Part shown: positions 1-8,974 of the stretch, piece after piece
Layout: every line of letters starts with the position of its first letter
Numbering within the stretch: position 1 is the stretch's first letter
Assembly (NCBI GenBank): GCA_013334435.1
Contig: JAAXXP010000005.1
Coordinates: forward strand, 1-35,465
Length of the DNA: 35,465 nucleotides
DNA from: Chlorobiaceae bacterium
GTDB lineage: Bacteria; Bacteroidota; Chlorobiia; Chlorobiales; Chlorobiaceae
Reading direction: 5' to 3'
Made by a program: the position numbers and the translations under genes
The notes under the pieces: model-generated
Seen by the model: only the letters and a program-made list of their open reading frames with translations
What the model was told of the DNA's origin: nothing
Database searches by the model: none

Positions 1-1746
1 GGTCTGATCGATCCAGTGGCCGATCATGCCGATGGTACGGGCCAGAACGAAGAAGCCGTTGAGCGACTGTTCCGGGAAGTCCAGATCGACAAGAATACAG
101 CCGATGGTTCCGTCCACGTTGAGAATCAGGTTGTCCTTTTTCGACGTGGTGATCTTTTCGACCTCGAGCGCATAGTCGAGACAAGGCGTGTGCAGCGAGG
201 TGTGGTTCTTCACGTAGTCCACCAGGTACTTCACCCGCTTGTCGGGATTCTTGACGCTTTTGACGCGGTGGCCGATTCCTGGTACGGGGCCGACGTTCTG
301 CTTCATCCATGAAAGGAATCCTGCGATGTCGTTCGGGTACTCCTTGACGCCGTACTTGAAGTACTTGCCGGCGTTGGTGACCGCTCCGCCGAAACGGGGG
401 CCGATCATGGTCATGCCTGCCGAAACCGCCTGGGGCAGATCGATGCCGGCACAGGCGCCGATAATGGCTCCGAATGCACCCGACACGGCCGGACCGTGAT
501 CGGCGGAGATCATGATGATGCGTTTGATGATTTCCGACTCTTCACGCGAAGGCAGCCTCTTGCTCCAGAGCAGGCTGAGGACATCCTCGATGCCGTAACC
601 CTTCTCGCAGAGCTCCGAAGCGGCATAGCCGACATAACGGGGCTCTTCGCCGCGGTCGTCGGAAATGGTGGTGCGGATGAGCGGTTCGACGATAACTTCG
701 CCCTGCTTCATGATTTCCTGAACTTTCAGCGGCAGCTCGGGCAGCAGCGCCTCGTCGATCTCCGGTTCCGGCTTGATGCTTCCGTCGGCGAGCAGCTCTT
801 CGTAAACCTGCCTGATGCATTTTGAAAGACCGCCGAAGGTGTCGGGCACCAGAGCGCCGGCTTCACGCAGCGCGTTCATCTTGGCGCGTGCCGAACCGAT
901 GCCTTTCTTGCCCTCTTTGGCGCCGGCGTGGCCGAATTTCATGCCCTGGGGCAGAACCTCCTGGCAGGTGCCTCCGATGGTGGCGATAAGACGGATGCGG
1001 CGCTTTTCTGCGGCCAGCCACTCTGCGGCTTCATCTTCAAGGGTTCCGCCGACCTCGCCGACAATGACGACGGCTTTGGTTTCAGGGTCCTTTTCGAACA
1101 TTTCCAGATAGGTGACGAAATCGGTGCCCGGATAAGCGTCGCCGCCGATGGCTACGGCCGTGGTGATGCCGTTGCCGTTCTGGGCGCAGAGCCACATCGC
1201 TTCGTTGGACAGGCCGCCCGATTTGGTGATGACGCCGAATGAGCCCGAACGGTAGAGGTTGCAGAGCTTGAGGTTCTTGAACTCTCCGCCGATGACGCCG
1301 AGGCGGCACTCCCCTGCCGACATGATGCCGATCGAAGATGGTCCGTTGAAGAGTTTGCCGTTTGCAATGGCAAGTTTTCTCAGTCTTTTTGCATCCTTTT
1401 CCGGAACGCCTTCGGTAATCATCGAAACCAGCTGGATGTTTTCGGCCTCGATGGCTTCCTTTGCCGCCAGGTATGCGCGGTTTGCCCCTATATAGATAAG
1501 GGCCGTGTTGATGCCCGGATTTTCAGCCAGCGCATCGTCGAGCGAGGAATATACCGGGACGTTTTTCAGTTCGCCGCCGCGATAGATCTCTTTCTGCTGG
1601 CCCTCTTCGGGGGGATAGACGAATGCCTGAACGGAGAGCGGCCGGTTGACCAGAAAGTCGAACTGCGCCATCCTCCTTGCGGCATTCAGGCCGGCAACAC
1701 CGCCAATGATGACAACCTGTGTATCCCTGTTTGCTAATATACTCAC
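1..1746 (-). CDS. aclA: ATP-citrate lyase alpha subunit, 3' end cut by window edge
   Basis: This is the larger subunit of ATP-citrate lyase, which cleaves citrate with ATP and CoA to acetyl-CoA and oxaloacetate, a key step of the reductive TCA cycle. The 582 readable codons open with a GTG preceded by AGGAAAGA and run off the left edge; the family is about 610 residues, so roughly 25-30 C-terminal residues are missing. Visible parts are an N-terminal CoA-binding Rossmann segment (VIIGGVAGLNAAR, residues 12-24), a succinyl-CoA-synthetase-like ligase region with the phosphohistidine motif GHAGAKEG (His273), and a C-terminal citrate-synthase-like domain containing RFGGAVTNAGKYF and GIGHRVKSV. 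It lies 63 bases downstream of aclB on the same strand, clearly one operon. The protein reads very much like Chlorobium AclA. No frame disruption is seen. Confidence 0.96.
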   Translation of the reverse strand, partial: MSILANRDTQVVIIGGVAGLNAARRMAQFDFLVNRPLSVQAFVYPPEEGQQKEIYRGGELKNVPVYSSLDDALAENPGINTALIYIGANRAYLAAKEAIEAENIQLVSMITEGVPEKDAKRLRKLAIANGKLFNGPSSIGIMSAGECRLGVIGGEFKNLKLCNLYRSGSFGVITKSGGLSNEAMWLCAQNGNGITTAVAIGGDAYPGTDFVTYLEMFEKDPETKAVVIVGEVGGTLEDEAAEWLAAEKRRIRLIATIGGTCQEVLPQGMKFGHAGAKEGKKGIGSARAKMNALREAGALVPDTFGGLSKCIRQVYEELLADGSIKPEPEIDEALLPELPLKVQEIMKQGEVIVEPLIRTTISDDRGEEPRYVGYAASELCEKGYGIEDVLSLLWSKRLPSREESEIIKRIIMISADHGPAVSGAFGAIIGACAGIDLPQAVSAGMTMIGPRFGGAVTNAGKYFKYGVKEYPNDIAGFLSWMKQNVGPVPGIGHRVKSVKNPDKRVKYLVDYVKNHTSLHTPCLDYALEVEKITTSKKDNLILNVDGTIGCILVDLDFPEQSLNGFFVLARTIGMIGHWIDQT

Positions 1747-1809
1747 GATTCTTTCCTGATTAAAAAGTTATAAGTTCCTTTATAATTGGTAGTTAAGGAT
1801 ACCGTCACC

Positions 1810-3006
1810 TTACGAATTCAGTGCGAGGTCGACAATATCGGTCATCGGCATACTGCGGTCGTACACATGGATGTCAAAGCCCTCGTCCTGCAGTTTTCTG
1901 ATGGCGGCAAGTCCCTGATTTTCGTTCGGGCCGCCCCTTCTCACCCAGATTTTCACATGTTCGAGATAGCCTTTCGATTTGCTTTCGCGGAATCCGTTGA
2001 TAATACCGTTGAAGGTCGCCTTGACGTCGGTGAAGTTCGCGATGGCGCCGCCTACAATGATATGCCTGATGTTCGGAAGGGCGCATACGGTTTCCGTCAG
2101 GGCTTCAACCGCCCAGTCGGACGGATCGCCTGAATATTCGGCATAGTTGGCGATGGTTCCGCCTCTTGCCACGACGGCATCGGAATAGAATACCGAAGCG
2201 CCGCCGCCTGCCGTCAGAAGGGCGACTTCGCCGCCGGGCACCTCGACGAACTTTACCGATCCCTTGATGCGGGCATCGATCTCCATGATCTGCAGTTCAG
2301 CATCGGTGAAGGGACGGCCGATTTCCGAAACCGGTTTGAAGTCCCAGTCGGCATGGCGGAAACGGGCATCGTAGTCCACATTCATGACCGCATCGAGTGC
2401 GGCAAAGCGCATGTCGCTTTTGCGGATCACGAGCGGGTTGATCTCGATGGACTGGGCGTCCTCGTTGTCGAAACAGAGGACGAGCCGCGATACGATCTTG
2501 CCGACACGTTCCGCGATTTCGCCGCTGAAACCGGCTTCGCAGGCAAATTCCGTGAGTCGTTCGATGGAGGGGTTCTCATCGATGGGTATGAAGAGACGGC
2601 GAACCGTATCCCAGTTCTCCTCGATATCGACACCGCCCCGGTTGGACAGCAGCACTTCTGCGCCGTCACGGTTGCCGTTTATGCAGACGTAGTACTCCTC
2701 ATCGTGCTCGAGCATCTCGGCTACAATGACCTGACGGACGGCAGCGGTGCCGATCTCGCGTCCGATCATCTCACGGGCTGCCTCTACGGCCTCCCTGAGA
2801 TTCAGGCCGAGCTTGACAAGACCCAGTTTGAAACGTCCGCCGACAGCCTCGTGAGCTTTGACAACAAGTTTTGATTCTCTCAGCCATTTATTAGCTTCAC
2901 CAAGTTGTTCAAGCCGGTTGGGGTCCATGATAACCACATAGTTGGGCACAGGAATGCCCCACTTATTGAAAAGTTTCATAGCCGGCCCTTCAAGTATCTT
3001 AGCCAT
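1810..3006 (-). CDS. aclB: ATP-citrate lyase beta subunit
   Basis: This is the smaller, ATP-grasp-type subunit of ATP-citrate lyase (398 residues, the usual length), partner of AclA in the cytoplasm. The N-terminus has the ATP-grasp fold as in succinyl-CoA synthetase beta, starting MAKILEGPAMKLFNKWGIPV. The C-terminal part carries the glycine-rich LLTAGGGASVFYSDAV segment expected of the citrate-binding domain, then IIVGGAIANFTDVKATF. The start is the first ATG after an AT-rich leader and no clear Shine-Dalgarno sequence is present. It is the promoter-proximal gene of aclB-aclA, and the 137-base gap to divergent lgt must hold the promoters of both. The order beta-alpha matches known green sulfur bacteria. 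Confidence 0.96.
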   Translation of the reverse strand: MAKILEGPAMKLFNKWGIPVPNYVVIMDPNRLEQLGEANKWLRESKLVVKAHEAVGGRFKLGLVKLGLNLREAVEAAREMIGREIGTAAVRQVIVAEMLEHDEEYYVCINGNRDGAEVLLSNRGGVDIEENWDTVRRLFIPIDENPSIERLTEFACEAGFSGEIAERVGKIVSRLVLCFDNEDAQSIEINPLVIRKSDMRFAALDAVMNVDYDARFRHADWDFKPVSEIGRPFTDAELQIMEIDARIKGSVKFVEVPGGEVALLTAGGGASVFYSDAVVARGGTIANYAEYSGDPSDWAVEALTETVCALPNIRHIIVGGAIANFTDVKATFNGIINGFRESKSKGYLEHVKIWVRRGGPNENQGLAAIRKLQDEGFDIHVYDRSMPMTDIVDLALNS

Positions 3007-3143
3007 ACTATTGGTTTGTTTATATGTTTTGGGTAAATGAAATAAACAAAGAAAAGCGCAAGATTTTAAGTTAACTATATTTCTATGTAATCCAACAGTT
3101 TAGAATTGTTAATTTCGGGAAACTTTACGAAAATCCAGTTTAT

Positions 3144-3998
3144 ATGAATGATTTTCTCTTCTGGTGGCAGCACCTGCCTTCACAGATGAATCCGGTGATT
3201 ATCTCATTGGGAGGATTTGCCGTTCGGTGGTATGGCATGATGTACATCATCGCCTTTGCGATAGTCTGGCTGCTTACGCTTTATCGCCTGAAAACCGAAA
3301 AAACCGGCTTCGACCGCCAGTTCGTCGGAGACGCCCTTACCTGGGCCATGGTCGGCGTCGTGCTCGGGGGCCGGCTGGGCTATATCTTTTTCTACGGGCT
3401 GGACAGCTTTTTTGCCGATCCGCTCGGAACGCTCATTCCGTGGTCTTTTGCATCGGGCGGCTGCAGCTTTGCCGGCATAACGGGAATGTCCTATCACGGC
3501 GGGGTGATCGGCGTGGTGCTTGCCATGTGGTTTTTTTCCCGAACGCAGAAGAAAGGATTTCTGGAAATTTTCGACCTCTTCCTTCCCGCCCTTCCCCTCG
3601 GCTACACCTTCGGACGGCTCGGCAATTTCATCAACGGCGAGCTCTACGGAAGGGTAACCGATGCGGCTGTCGGCATGTACTTTCCCATGGCTCCCACGGT
3701 GGAGCTGCGTCACCCCTCCCAGCTTTACGAAGCGTTTTTCGAGGGAATCGTGATGTTTGTCATTCTCTGGGCCCTGCGCAAAAAGTCTCCGTATCCGGGG
3801 TTTCTTTCGGGACTCTACCTTCTGGGGTACGGATTCGTCAGGTTTTTCATAGAGTTTTTCCGTGAGCCGGATGCCCATCTTGGCTTTGTTTTCCTGGACT
3901 TTTCCATGGGCCAGGTGCTCTGCTTCGTCATGATGATCGCCGGAGTTGCCGTCATGGTGCAGGCAAGAGGAGCCAAGGATTCACCGGGAAGAGAGTAA
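3144..3998 (+). CDS. lgt: Prolipoprotein diacylglyceryl transferase
   Basis: Lgt is an inner-membrane enzyme that moves diacylglyceryl from phosphatidylglycerol to the lipobox cysteine of prolipoproteins. The 284 residues contain several hydrophobic segments and the family motifs: SYHGG with the conserved His118, and the signature GRLGNFINGELYGR (residues 157-170), followed by HPSQLYEAFFEG. Length is normal. The start is the ATG at 3144; no strong ribosome site is visible. The gene is divergent from aclB and its last 18 bases overlap the 3' end of the oppositely oriented fetB-like gene. At least two predicted lipoproteins occur in this window (the PstS-like protein and possibly the Ctp protease). 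Confidence 0.95.
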   Translation: MNDFLFWWQHLPSQMNPVIISLGGFAVRWYGMMYIIAFAIVWLLTLYRLKTEKTGFDRQFVGDALTWAMVGVVLGGRLGYIFFYGLDSFFADPLGTLIPWSFASGGCSFAGITGMSYHGGVIGVVLAMWFFSRTQKKGFLEIFDLFLPALPLGYTFGRLGNFINGELYGRVTDAAVGMYFPMAPTVELRHPSQLYEAFFEGIVMFVILWALRKKSPYPGFLSGLYLLGYGFVRFFIEFFREPDAHLGFVFLDFSMGQVLCFVMMIAGVAVMVQARGAKDSPGRE

Positions 3999-4766
3999 CA
4001 CCTCTTCCCCGCTGCCGAAACAGCGTTTGCGCACGATCAGCATGACGATAATCGAGGTTACGGCGGTCGATCCCACCAGCATGAACATCACGACGATCTG
4101 GTAGCGGATGGCGACAAGAGGATCCGTACCGGAAAGTATCTGGCCGGACATCATACCGGGAATGAACACCAGTCCAACTCCCATCATGGCGTTGATCGAA
4201 GGGATCATGCCCGACGTGACGGCATTTCTGAAAACATCGTCGCTCGCCTCCCTGAAATCGGCTCCCAGGGCGAGCTTCATCTCCACCACCTCCCGTCGCT
4301 GGCGCATCTCGCTGAACAGCCGTTCGAGAGCGATGGCGATTGCCGACATCGAATTGCCGATAACCATGCCGCCCGTAGGAATGAAGTAGCGGGGCTCCCA
4401 CCATGGTGTGGAATCGACTATGATGCCGGAAACAAAAAATGCCGTCGCGAAGTAGGTGACCAGCATGGTCAGAAAGGTCGGCAGGATGTAGGCGACCTGT
4501 TTTTCCTTCACCCGCCCCTTTATGATGGACATTGCCGAAATCACCATGATGGCAAATATGGCGATGGTCAGCGGCAGATTTTCGGAACCGAGAATGAAGG
4601 TGAGCACATACCCCATCAGAAAGAGCTGCGCGAAGGTGCGAAGCGCCCCGATGGCAATGTCCCGGCCGAGTCCCAGATGGTAGAAGATCGAGCTGGCCTG
4701 CGCCACGATGATGAATACAAAGGCGAGCAGCAGCTTTCCTGTGGAAATATCGATGATACGGTTCAT
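3981..4766 (-). CDS. fetB: FetB-type (UPF0014) ABC transporter permease
   Basis: This 261-residue polytopic protein of the UPF0014/FetB family is the membrane partner of the ATPase encoded just upstream. In E. coli FetAB (YbbL/YbbM) is linked to iron export and resistance to oxidative stress; here the substrate is inferred only from family. Hydrophobic segments lie around residues 10-60, 65-85, 95-125, 190-215 and 220-250. The family-typical stretches GLGRDIAIGALRTFAQL near the N-terminus and FIPGMMSGQILSG in the second half are present. The start ATG overlaps the stop codon of the ATPase gene (ATGA), so translation is probably coupled. The 3' end overlaps convergent lgt by 18 bases. Confidence 0.85.
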   Translation of the reverse strand: MNRIIDISTGKLLLAFVFIIVAQASSIFYHLGLGRDIAIGALRTFAQLFLMGYVLTFILGSENLPLTIAIFAIMVISAMSIIKGRVKEKQVAYILPTFLTMLVTYFATAFFVSGIIVDSTPWWEPRYFIPTGGMVIGNSMSAIAIALERLFSEMRQRREVVEMKLALGADFREASDDVFRNAVTSGMIPSINAMMGVGLVFIPGMMSGQILSGTDPLVAIRYQIVVMFMLVGSTAVTSIIVMLIVRKRCFGSGEEVLLSSR

Positions 4767-5440
4767 TCCTCTCTGAGCTGAAGGGTTCTGTTTTCAAGCC
4801 GGTAAACGATTCCCCGGAGGGTTTCCGGACGGTAATCGCTGTGTGTTACGGTCATGATGGTCATTTTTTCCGTACGGTTGAGCCGTTCCATGATCGAAAA
4901 AACCATGGCGGCGCTTTCAGGATCGAGCGCCGATGTGGGTTCGTCGAGGAGCATCATTTCAGGTTCCTGGAGGATCGAGCGCATGATGGCCAGCCGCTGT
5001 TTCTGGCCGGCGGAGAGTTTCAGGGCCGACTGTTCGAGCGTGATGCCGCCGAGATAGAACTCGTCGAGCATCCGGTAAAGCGTTTCCGGTTGCGGCGCCC
5101 TCTTTTTGCTGTTCGCCCTGAAGGAGAACGGCAGCAGCAGATTCTCTCCCACCGGAGCGTCGATCATCTGCGGAAGCTGGGCCACATAGCTTATCGACGA
5201 GCGGAGCGCGGCCGGAGGGATGACGGTGATGTCGCGTCCCCTGAAAAGGACGGTGCCGCCCTGCGGCTGGTTCAGACGGCAGATAAGGCGGAGCAGCGTG
5301 GACTTGCCGGTTCCCGAAGGGCCCTTTATCAGAATGAACTCTCCGCTCCGGACGGCAAGATCGAGCCTCTCGAATACCGGTAAGGAAGCGCCCGGATAGG
5401 TGAAAGCGAGGTTTCTGATTTCAAGCAGCGACTGGTTCAT
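4763..5440 (-). CDS. fetA: FetA-type ABC transporter ATP-binding protein
   Basis: Cytoplasmic ATPase subunit (225 residues) of a two-gene ABC system with the FetB-like permease. Visible motifs are Walker A GPSGTGKST, the ABC signature LSAGQKQRLAIMRS, Walker B MMLLDEPTSALD and the switch His in TVTHSD. I chose the ATG at 5440 (MNQSLLEIRN), which puts the first beta strand directly at the N-terminus as in most ABC ATPases. The open frame continues upstream to 5557, but those 39 residues look like leader sequence rather than protein. The gene is divergent from the large ATPase at 5563, leaving about 120 bases for two promoters. No substrate-binding protein is encoded nearby, consistent with an exporter. 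Confidence 0.85.
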   Translation of the reverse strand: MNQSLLEIRNLAFTYPGASLPVFERLDLAVRSGEFILIKGPSGTGKSTLLRLICRLNQPQGGTVLFRGRDITVIPPAALRSSISYVAQLPQMIDAPVGENLLLPFSFRANSKKRAPQPETLYRMLDEFYLGGITLEQSALKLSAGQKQRLAIMRSILQEPEMMLLDEPTSALDPESAAMVFSIMERLNRTEKMTIMTVTHSDYRPETLRGIVYRLENRTLQLREE

Positions 5441-5562
5441 ATCCGGGTTTCGGTATCTTGAAAAGATCGATAAATAGATGTTTATTAAAGGAAACATCGT
5501 AAGTAAACGCAGGCAGAACGACGGCGTCAGGCCCTCGGGAAAATATAACCAGAACAAAGCTT

Positions 5563-8118
5563 ATGCAGGCACCCGAAGAACGACTCGGCTCTTTTTATCT
5601 CGGCGCTGAATATGACCTTGCCTCGTCGCAGCGCCTCGAGAAACCCGTGCATTACGACGCGCGGGACCTTACAACCCATGCCGTCTGCGTCGGCATGACC
5701 GGAAGCGGCAAAACCGGTCTCTGCATCGGTCTGCTCGAAGAGGCGGCGCTGGACAAGGTTCCGGTTATTCTGATCGATCCCAAGGGGGACATGACCAATC
5801 TCCTGTTGCAGTTTCCGGATCTCCTGCCGGAAAATTTCCTGCCCTGGATCAATGAGGACGACGCCCGCCGCAAGGGAAAAAGCTCCGAGGAGCTTGCGGC
5901 ATCGACCGCCGAACAGTGGAAAACCGGACTTGCCGACTGGGGAATAGCTCCGGACAGGATACGGCAGCTCGGGCAGAGCGCCGACTATACCATATACACA
6001 CCCGGTTCCGAAACCGGCGTGCCGGTCAGCATTCTCGGAAGTCTGGCCGCTCCCCCTCTCGATTTCGAGGAACATGCCGAAACCATCCGTGAACGCATCG
6101 GCGGCACGGTAAGCGCCCTGCTCGGGCTGGCAGGCATCAAGGCCGATCCCACCCGAAGCCGTGAATCGATTCTGCTGGCCGGCATTTTCGAACACTTCTG
6201 GAAAAAAGGCCAGGATCTCGATCTTGCGGCCCTGATCACCTCGATCCAGAATCCTCCCATGCGACAGGTCGGCGTGTTCGATGTCAACACGTTCTATCCC
6301 GAAAAAGAGCGATTCGAGCTTGCCATGGCCTTCAACTCCCTGATAGCCTCCCCTTCCTTCCAGAGCTGGCTCGAGGGAGACCCGCTCGATATCGACCGGA
6401 TGCTCTATACCGCCGGGGGAAAGCCTCGCCACAGCATCTTCTATCTGGCCCATCTTTCGGAGAGCGAACGGATGTTTTTCGTCACGCTGCTCCTTGAAAA
6501 CATACTGACCTGGACCCGCGCGCAATCCGGAACCTCCAGCCTCAGGGCGCTCCTCTACTTCGACGAGGTTTTCGGATATCTTCCTCCCGTTGCCGAGCCG
6601 CCCTCCAAACGCCCGCTTCTCACGCTGCTCAAGCAGGCCCGCGCTTTCGGCGTTGGCTGCGTGCTGGTTACCCAGAACCCGGTCGATCTCGACTACAAGG
6701 GTCTGACCAATACCGGGACCTGGTTCATCGGAAAGCTTCAGGCCGAACGCGACAAGCAGCGGGTGCTCGAAGGGCTCAAAAGCGCCATTTCAGAGGCCGG
6801 AGGATCGGGCGGCTCCGTCGATTACGACAGCATCATCAGCCAGCTGGGCAACCGGGTTTTTCTGCTCCACAATGTTCACGAAGACCGTCCGGTCGTCTTT
6901 CAGACCCGATGGGCGATGAGTTACCTCTCCGGACCGATGACAAGACCGCAGATCAGGAAACTCATGGACCCCCGCAAAGCCCCAGGAGAGGCCGGGCCGG
7001 CGGTTGCCACCGCGGCAGCGGCAACTCCGGCTGCGGCCGCAAAAGATGCCCGTGAAGGCGGCGGCACACTGCCCTGCGGATTCAGCCCGAACCCTCCGGG
7101 ACTCGATCCTTCGATGAAGCAGGTGTTCGTTCCGGTCCGTTTCGACGCCAGGGCGGCTCTTGAAAATCATGCCCGGAATTCGGGAAGCCTGCCGTCGGTG
7201 AGTGCCGAACAGCTGGTCTACGAGCCGGCGGTTATCGGTTCGGCTTCGGTGGCCTTTTCCGACCGCAAGCGAGCCATCAGTGAAAACCGGCGTCTGGTAA
7301 TGGCAGCCTTTCCCTCTCCGTCCTCGGCCGGAACGGCTTCATGGGAAGAGAGCGAAACGCTTGGCATGGCGCAGTCGTCCCTGTCCGGCATGCCGGACAG
7401 CCGCGCGGCGGCATTCGCGTCGCTTCCGGAAAACCTCAGTACGCCACGCAATCTCGCGGCTTTCGGCCAGCCCTTTGCCGACTGGCTCTACCAGCACTCC
7501 CGTTTTCAGCTGACCGTTCATCCCGGAACCGGACTTTTCCGTCGCAGCGGCGAGAGTGAACGGGATTTCACCATCCGCCTGCAGCAGGCGGCAAGGGAAA
7601 ACCGCGACCGGGAGGTCGATGCGCTTGAAAAGAAGTTTGAGCCCCAGCTCGAGCGCATCAGTGAAAAAATCAGACGGGAGGAGCGGGAGCTTGCCCAGGA
7701 CGAAGCCGAACACAGGAGCCGCAAAACCAGCGAACTGGTCGGGCTTGGAGAAAGCGTGCTTGGTTTCTTTCTCGGCAGAAAAAGCACGCGGGGCATCGGC
7801 AGCGCCCTTACCCGCCGAAGAATGACCTCAAACGCGAAGGCCGATATCGAGGAGTCAACCGAAACCATAGAGGAGCTGCAGCGGGAACAGGAAAAGGTCG
7901 GTGCGGAAATGCAGGACCGGGTCCGTGAGATTTCCGCAAGGTGGGAAAATCCTGAAGCCGCCCTGACGAGCGAAGAGCTGGTTCCGCGCCGCAGTGACGT
8001 GTCGGTCGATTTCGTTGCCCTCGGCTGGCTCCCCTCCTGGAGGCTCTCCGTTGACGGCCCTGACGGAGCGACAACACTTACCCTGCCGGCCTACGCGCTC
8101 GCCGACGGCGAAACCTGA
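5563..8118 (+). CDS. Large HerA/DUF87-type P-loop ATPase
   Basis: An 851-residue ATPase resembling the HerA/FtsK-related DUF87/DUF853 group, whose members are often annotated as helicase HerA-like ATP-binding proteins. Walker A is GMTGSGKT (residues 44-51), followed by VILIDPKGDM. Walker B is LLYFDE (330-335), then TQNP (370-373) as a sensor-like motif. After about residue 475 an Ala/Pro-rich linker leads into a C-terminal region. Two highly charged, probably coiled-coil stretches (about 683-721 and 760-793) flank a glycine-rich GLGESVLGFFLGRKS segment there. No membrane anchor is obvious. It stands alone, without nurA or other repair genes. The substrate, DNA or protein, cannot be told from the sequence. 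The start ATG at 5563 is followed almost at once by the conserved core. Confidence 0.8.
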   Translation: MQAPEERLGSFYLGAEYDLASSQRLEKPVHYDARDLTTHAVCVGMTGSGKTGLCIGLLEEAALDKVPVILIDPKGDMTNLLLQFPDLLPENFLPWINEDDARRKGKSSEELAASTAEQWKTGLADWGIAPDRIRQLGQSADYTIYTPGSETGVPVSILGSLAAPPLDFEEHAETIRERIGGTVSALLGLAGIKADPTRSRESILLAGIFEHFWKKGQDLDLAALITSIQNPPMRQVGVFDVNTFYPEKERFELAMAFNSLIASPSFQSWLEGDPLDIDRMLYTAGGKPRHSIFYLAHLSESERMFFVTLLLENILTWTRAQSGTSSLRALLYFDEVFGYLPPVAEPPSKRPLLTLLKQARAFGVGCVLVTQNPVDLDYKGLTNTGTWFIGKLQAERDKQRVLEGLKSAISEAGGSGGSVDYDSIISQLGNRVFLLHNVHEDRPVVFQTRWAMSYLSGPMTRPQIRKLMDPRKAPGEAGPAVATAAAATPAAAAKDAREGGGTLPCGFSPNPPGLDPSMKQVFVPVRFDARAALENHARNSGSLPSVSAEQLVYEPAVIGSASVAFSDRKRAISENRRLVMAAFPSPSSAGTASWEESETLGMAQSSLSGMPDSRAAAFASLPENLSTPRNLAAFGQPFADWLYQHSRFQLTVHPGTGLFRRSGESERDFTIRLQQAARENRDREVDALEKKFEPQLERISEKIRREERELAQDEAEHRSRKTSELVGLGESVLGFFLGRKSTRGIGSALTRRRMTSNAKADIEESTETIEELQREQEKVGAEMQDRVREISARWENPEAALTSEELVPRRSDVSVDFVALGWLPSWRLSVDGPDGATTLTLPAYALADGET

Positions 8119-8125
8119 AGACCTG

Positions 8126-8160
8126 TTCCGGCGGGGGTTGCCCCTGCACTCCCGCCGGAA
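8126..8160. terminator. Inverted repeat between convergent genes
   Basis: A perfect 10-bp stem (TTCCGGCGGG at 8126-8135 pairing with CCCGCCGGAA at 8151-8160) with a 15-base loop sits eight bases after the large ATPase gene and before the end of the convergent GDT1-like gene. A run of eight A follows on the plus strand, so neither strand has a U-tract directly after the hairpin. It may still stop or stabilise transcripts from one side, but it is not a textbook intrinsic terminator. Confidence 0.45.
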
Positions 8161-8187
8161 TAAAAAAAACGCCGGATCGGGTTTCTC

Positions 8188-8823
8188 TCAGGACTTGCGC
8201 AAAAAGAAAAAACCGACAGCGGCAATCACCGCAAGAGCGACACCCCAGACCCCGGGCGGAAAAGCCGCACCGCCCTGATACATGCTGACAGCGCCGAACA
8301 GGAAGAATATGACTGCGGCTCCGACCTGAATGGTTTTTTCGGGCAGTCTCTTGCCGAGCATTTTTCCCACTACGATAGCCAGGCCGTCGGAGATCACCAT
8401 GCCGATGGTCGAGCCGATCCAGACCGGCAGAAACGGGTTGTTTGTAGCAAGCGTTATGGTCGAAAGCATGGTTTTATCGCCAAGTTCGGCCATGAAGAAT
8501 GTTGTAAAGACAAGCCAGAACGGGTGGATGGTTCTTTTGCAGCTGGCATCTTCATCGTCGAGATGATCCCCCCGGAGTGTCCAGAAACCGAAAATGACAA
8601 AGGCTGCGCCGGCGATGAAGCCTATCCAGTCGGCAGGAAGCCTTTCACCGAGGAACCAGCCGATGCCGGCGGAAAAAACATGAATGGCGAGGGTGGCCCA
8701 GAAAATGCCCCAGAGAACGGTTTTCGTGTTGTAACAGGTGGCGAGCGTCAGGGCGACAAGCTGCGTTTTGTCGCCGAGTTCAGCCAGAAAAATCATGACG
8801 AGCGAGAGCCAGAAAGCGTCCAT
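8188..8823 (-). CDS. TMEM165/GDT1 (UPF0016) family cation transporter
   Basis: A 211-residue inner-membrane protein of the UPF0016 family, whose characterised members move Mn2+ or Ca2+ across membranes (MntX/Mnx in bacteria, Gdt1 in yeast). The family hallmark E-x-G-D-(K/R)-T occurs twice, as AELGDKTQ (Glu15-Thr20) and AELGDKTM (Glu113-Thr118), once in each of two homologous halves. Six hydrophobic segments are visible, with a short charged loop near residues 86-99 linking the halves. The ATG at 8823 places the first motif in the first membrane helix. A Mn2+ exporter role is the likeliest reading, but substrate cannot be read from sequence. Confidence 0.88.
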   Translation of the reverse strand: MDAFWLSLVMIFLAELGDKTQLVALTLATCYNTKTVLWGIFWATLAIHVFSAGIGWFLGERLPADWIGFIAGAAFVIFGFWTLRGDHLDDEDASCKRTIHPFWLVFTTFFMAELGDKTMLSTITLATNNPFLPVWIGSTIGMVISDGLAIVVGKMLGKRLPEKTIQVGAAVIFFLFGAVSMYQGGAAFPPGVWGVALAVIAAVGFFFLRKS

Positions 8824-8974
8824 AGCCGGTTGTTAGCATTGCCTGAATCCTCAAGGGCATCTGTTCCATAAACAGCGATGCCCGTAACCTGCGGATGAAA
8901 GAGGACAAGTATAGCGGAAAAACGGGGGTTTTAAAAGCCGGAAACACTGTTTTTCGGGGAAAATTCCCCATGCA

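Noticed and set aside
3007-3143. Possible regulatory palindrome AACA-N9-TGTT between aclB and lgt
   Set aside because: Only four-base arms in an AT-rich region; expected by chance. No clear promoter could be fixed for either gene.
5527-6525. 332-residue open frame on the minus strand
   Set aside because: Antisense to the conserved ATPase core of the gene at 5563; no domain visible.
8956-8969. Palindrome GGGGAAAATTCCCC near the lipocalin 3' end
   Set aside because: The arms leave almost no loop, so it is a poor RNA hairpin. It could be a protein site or chance, and no T-run follows.
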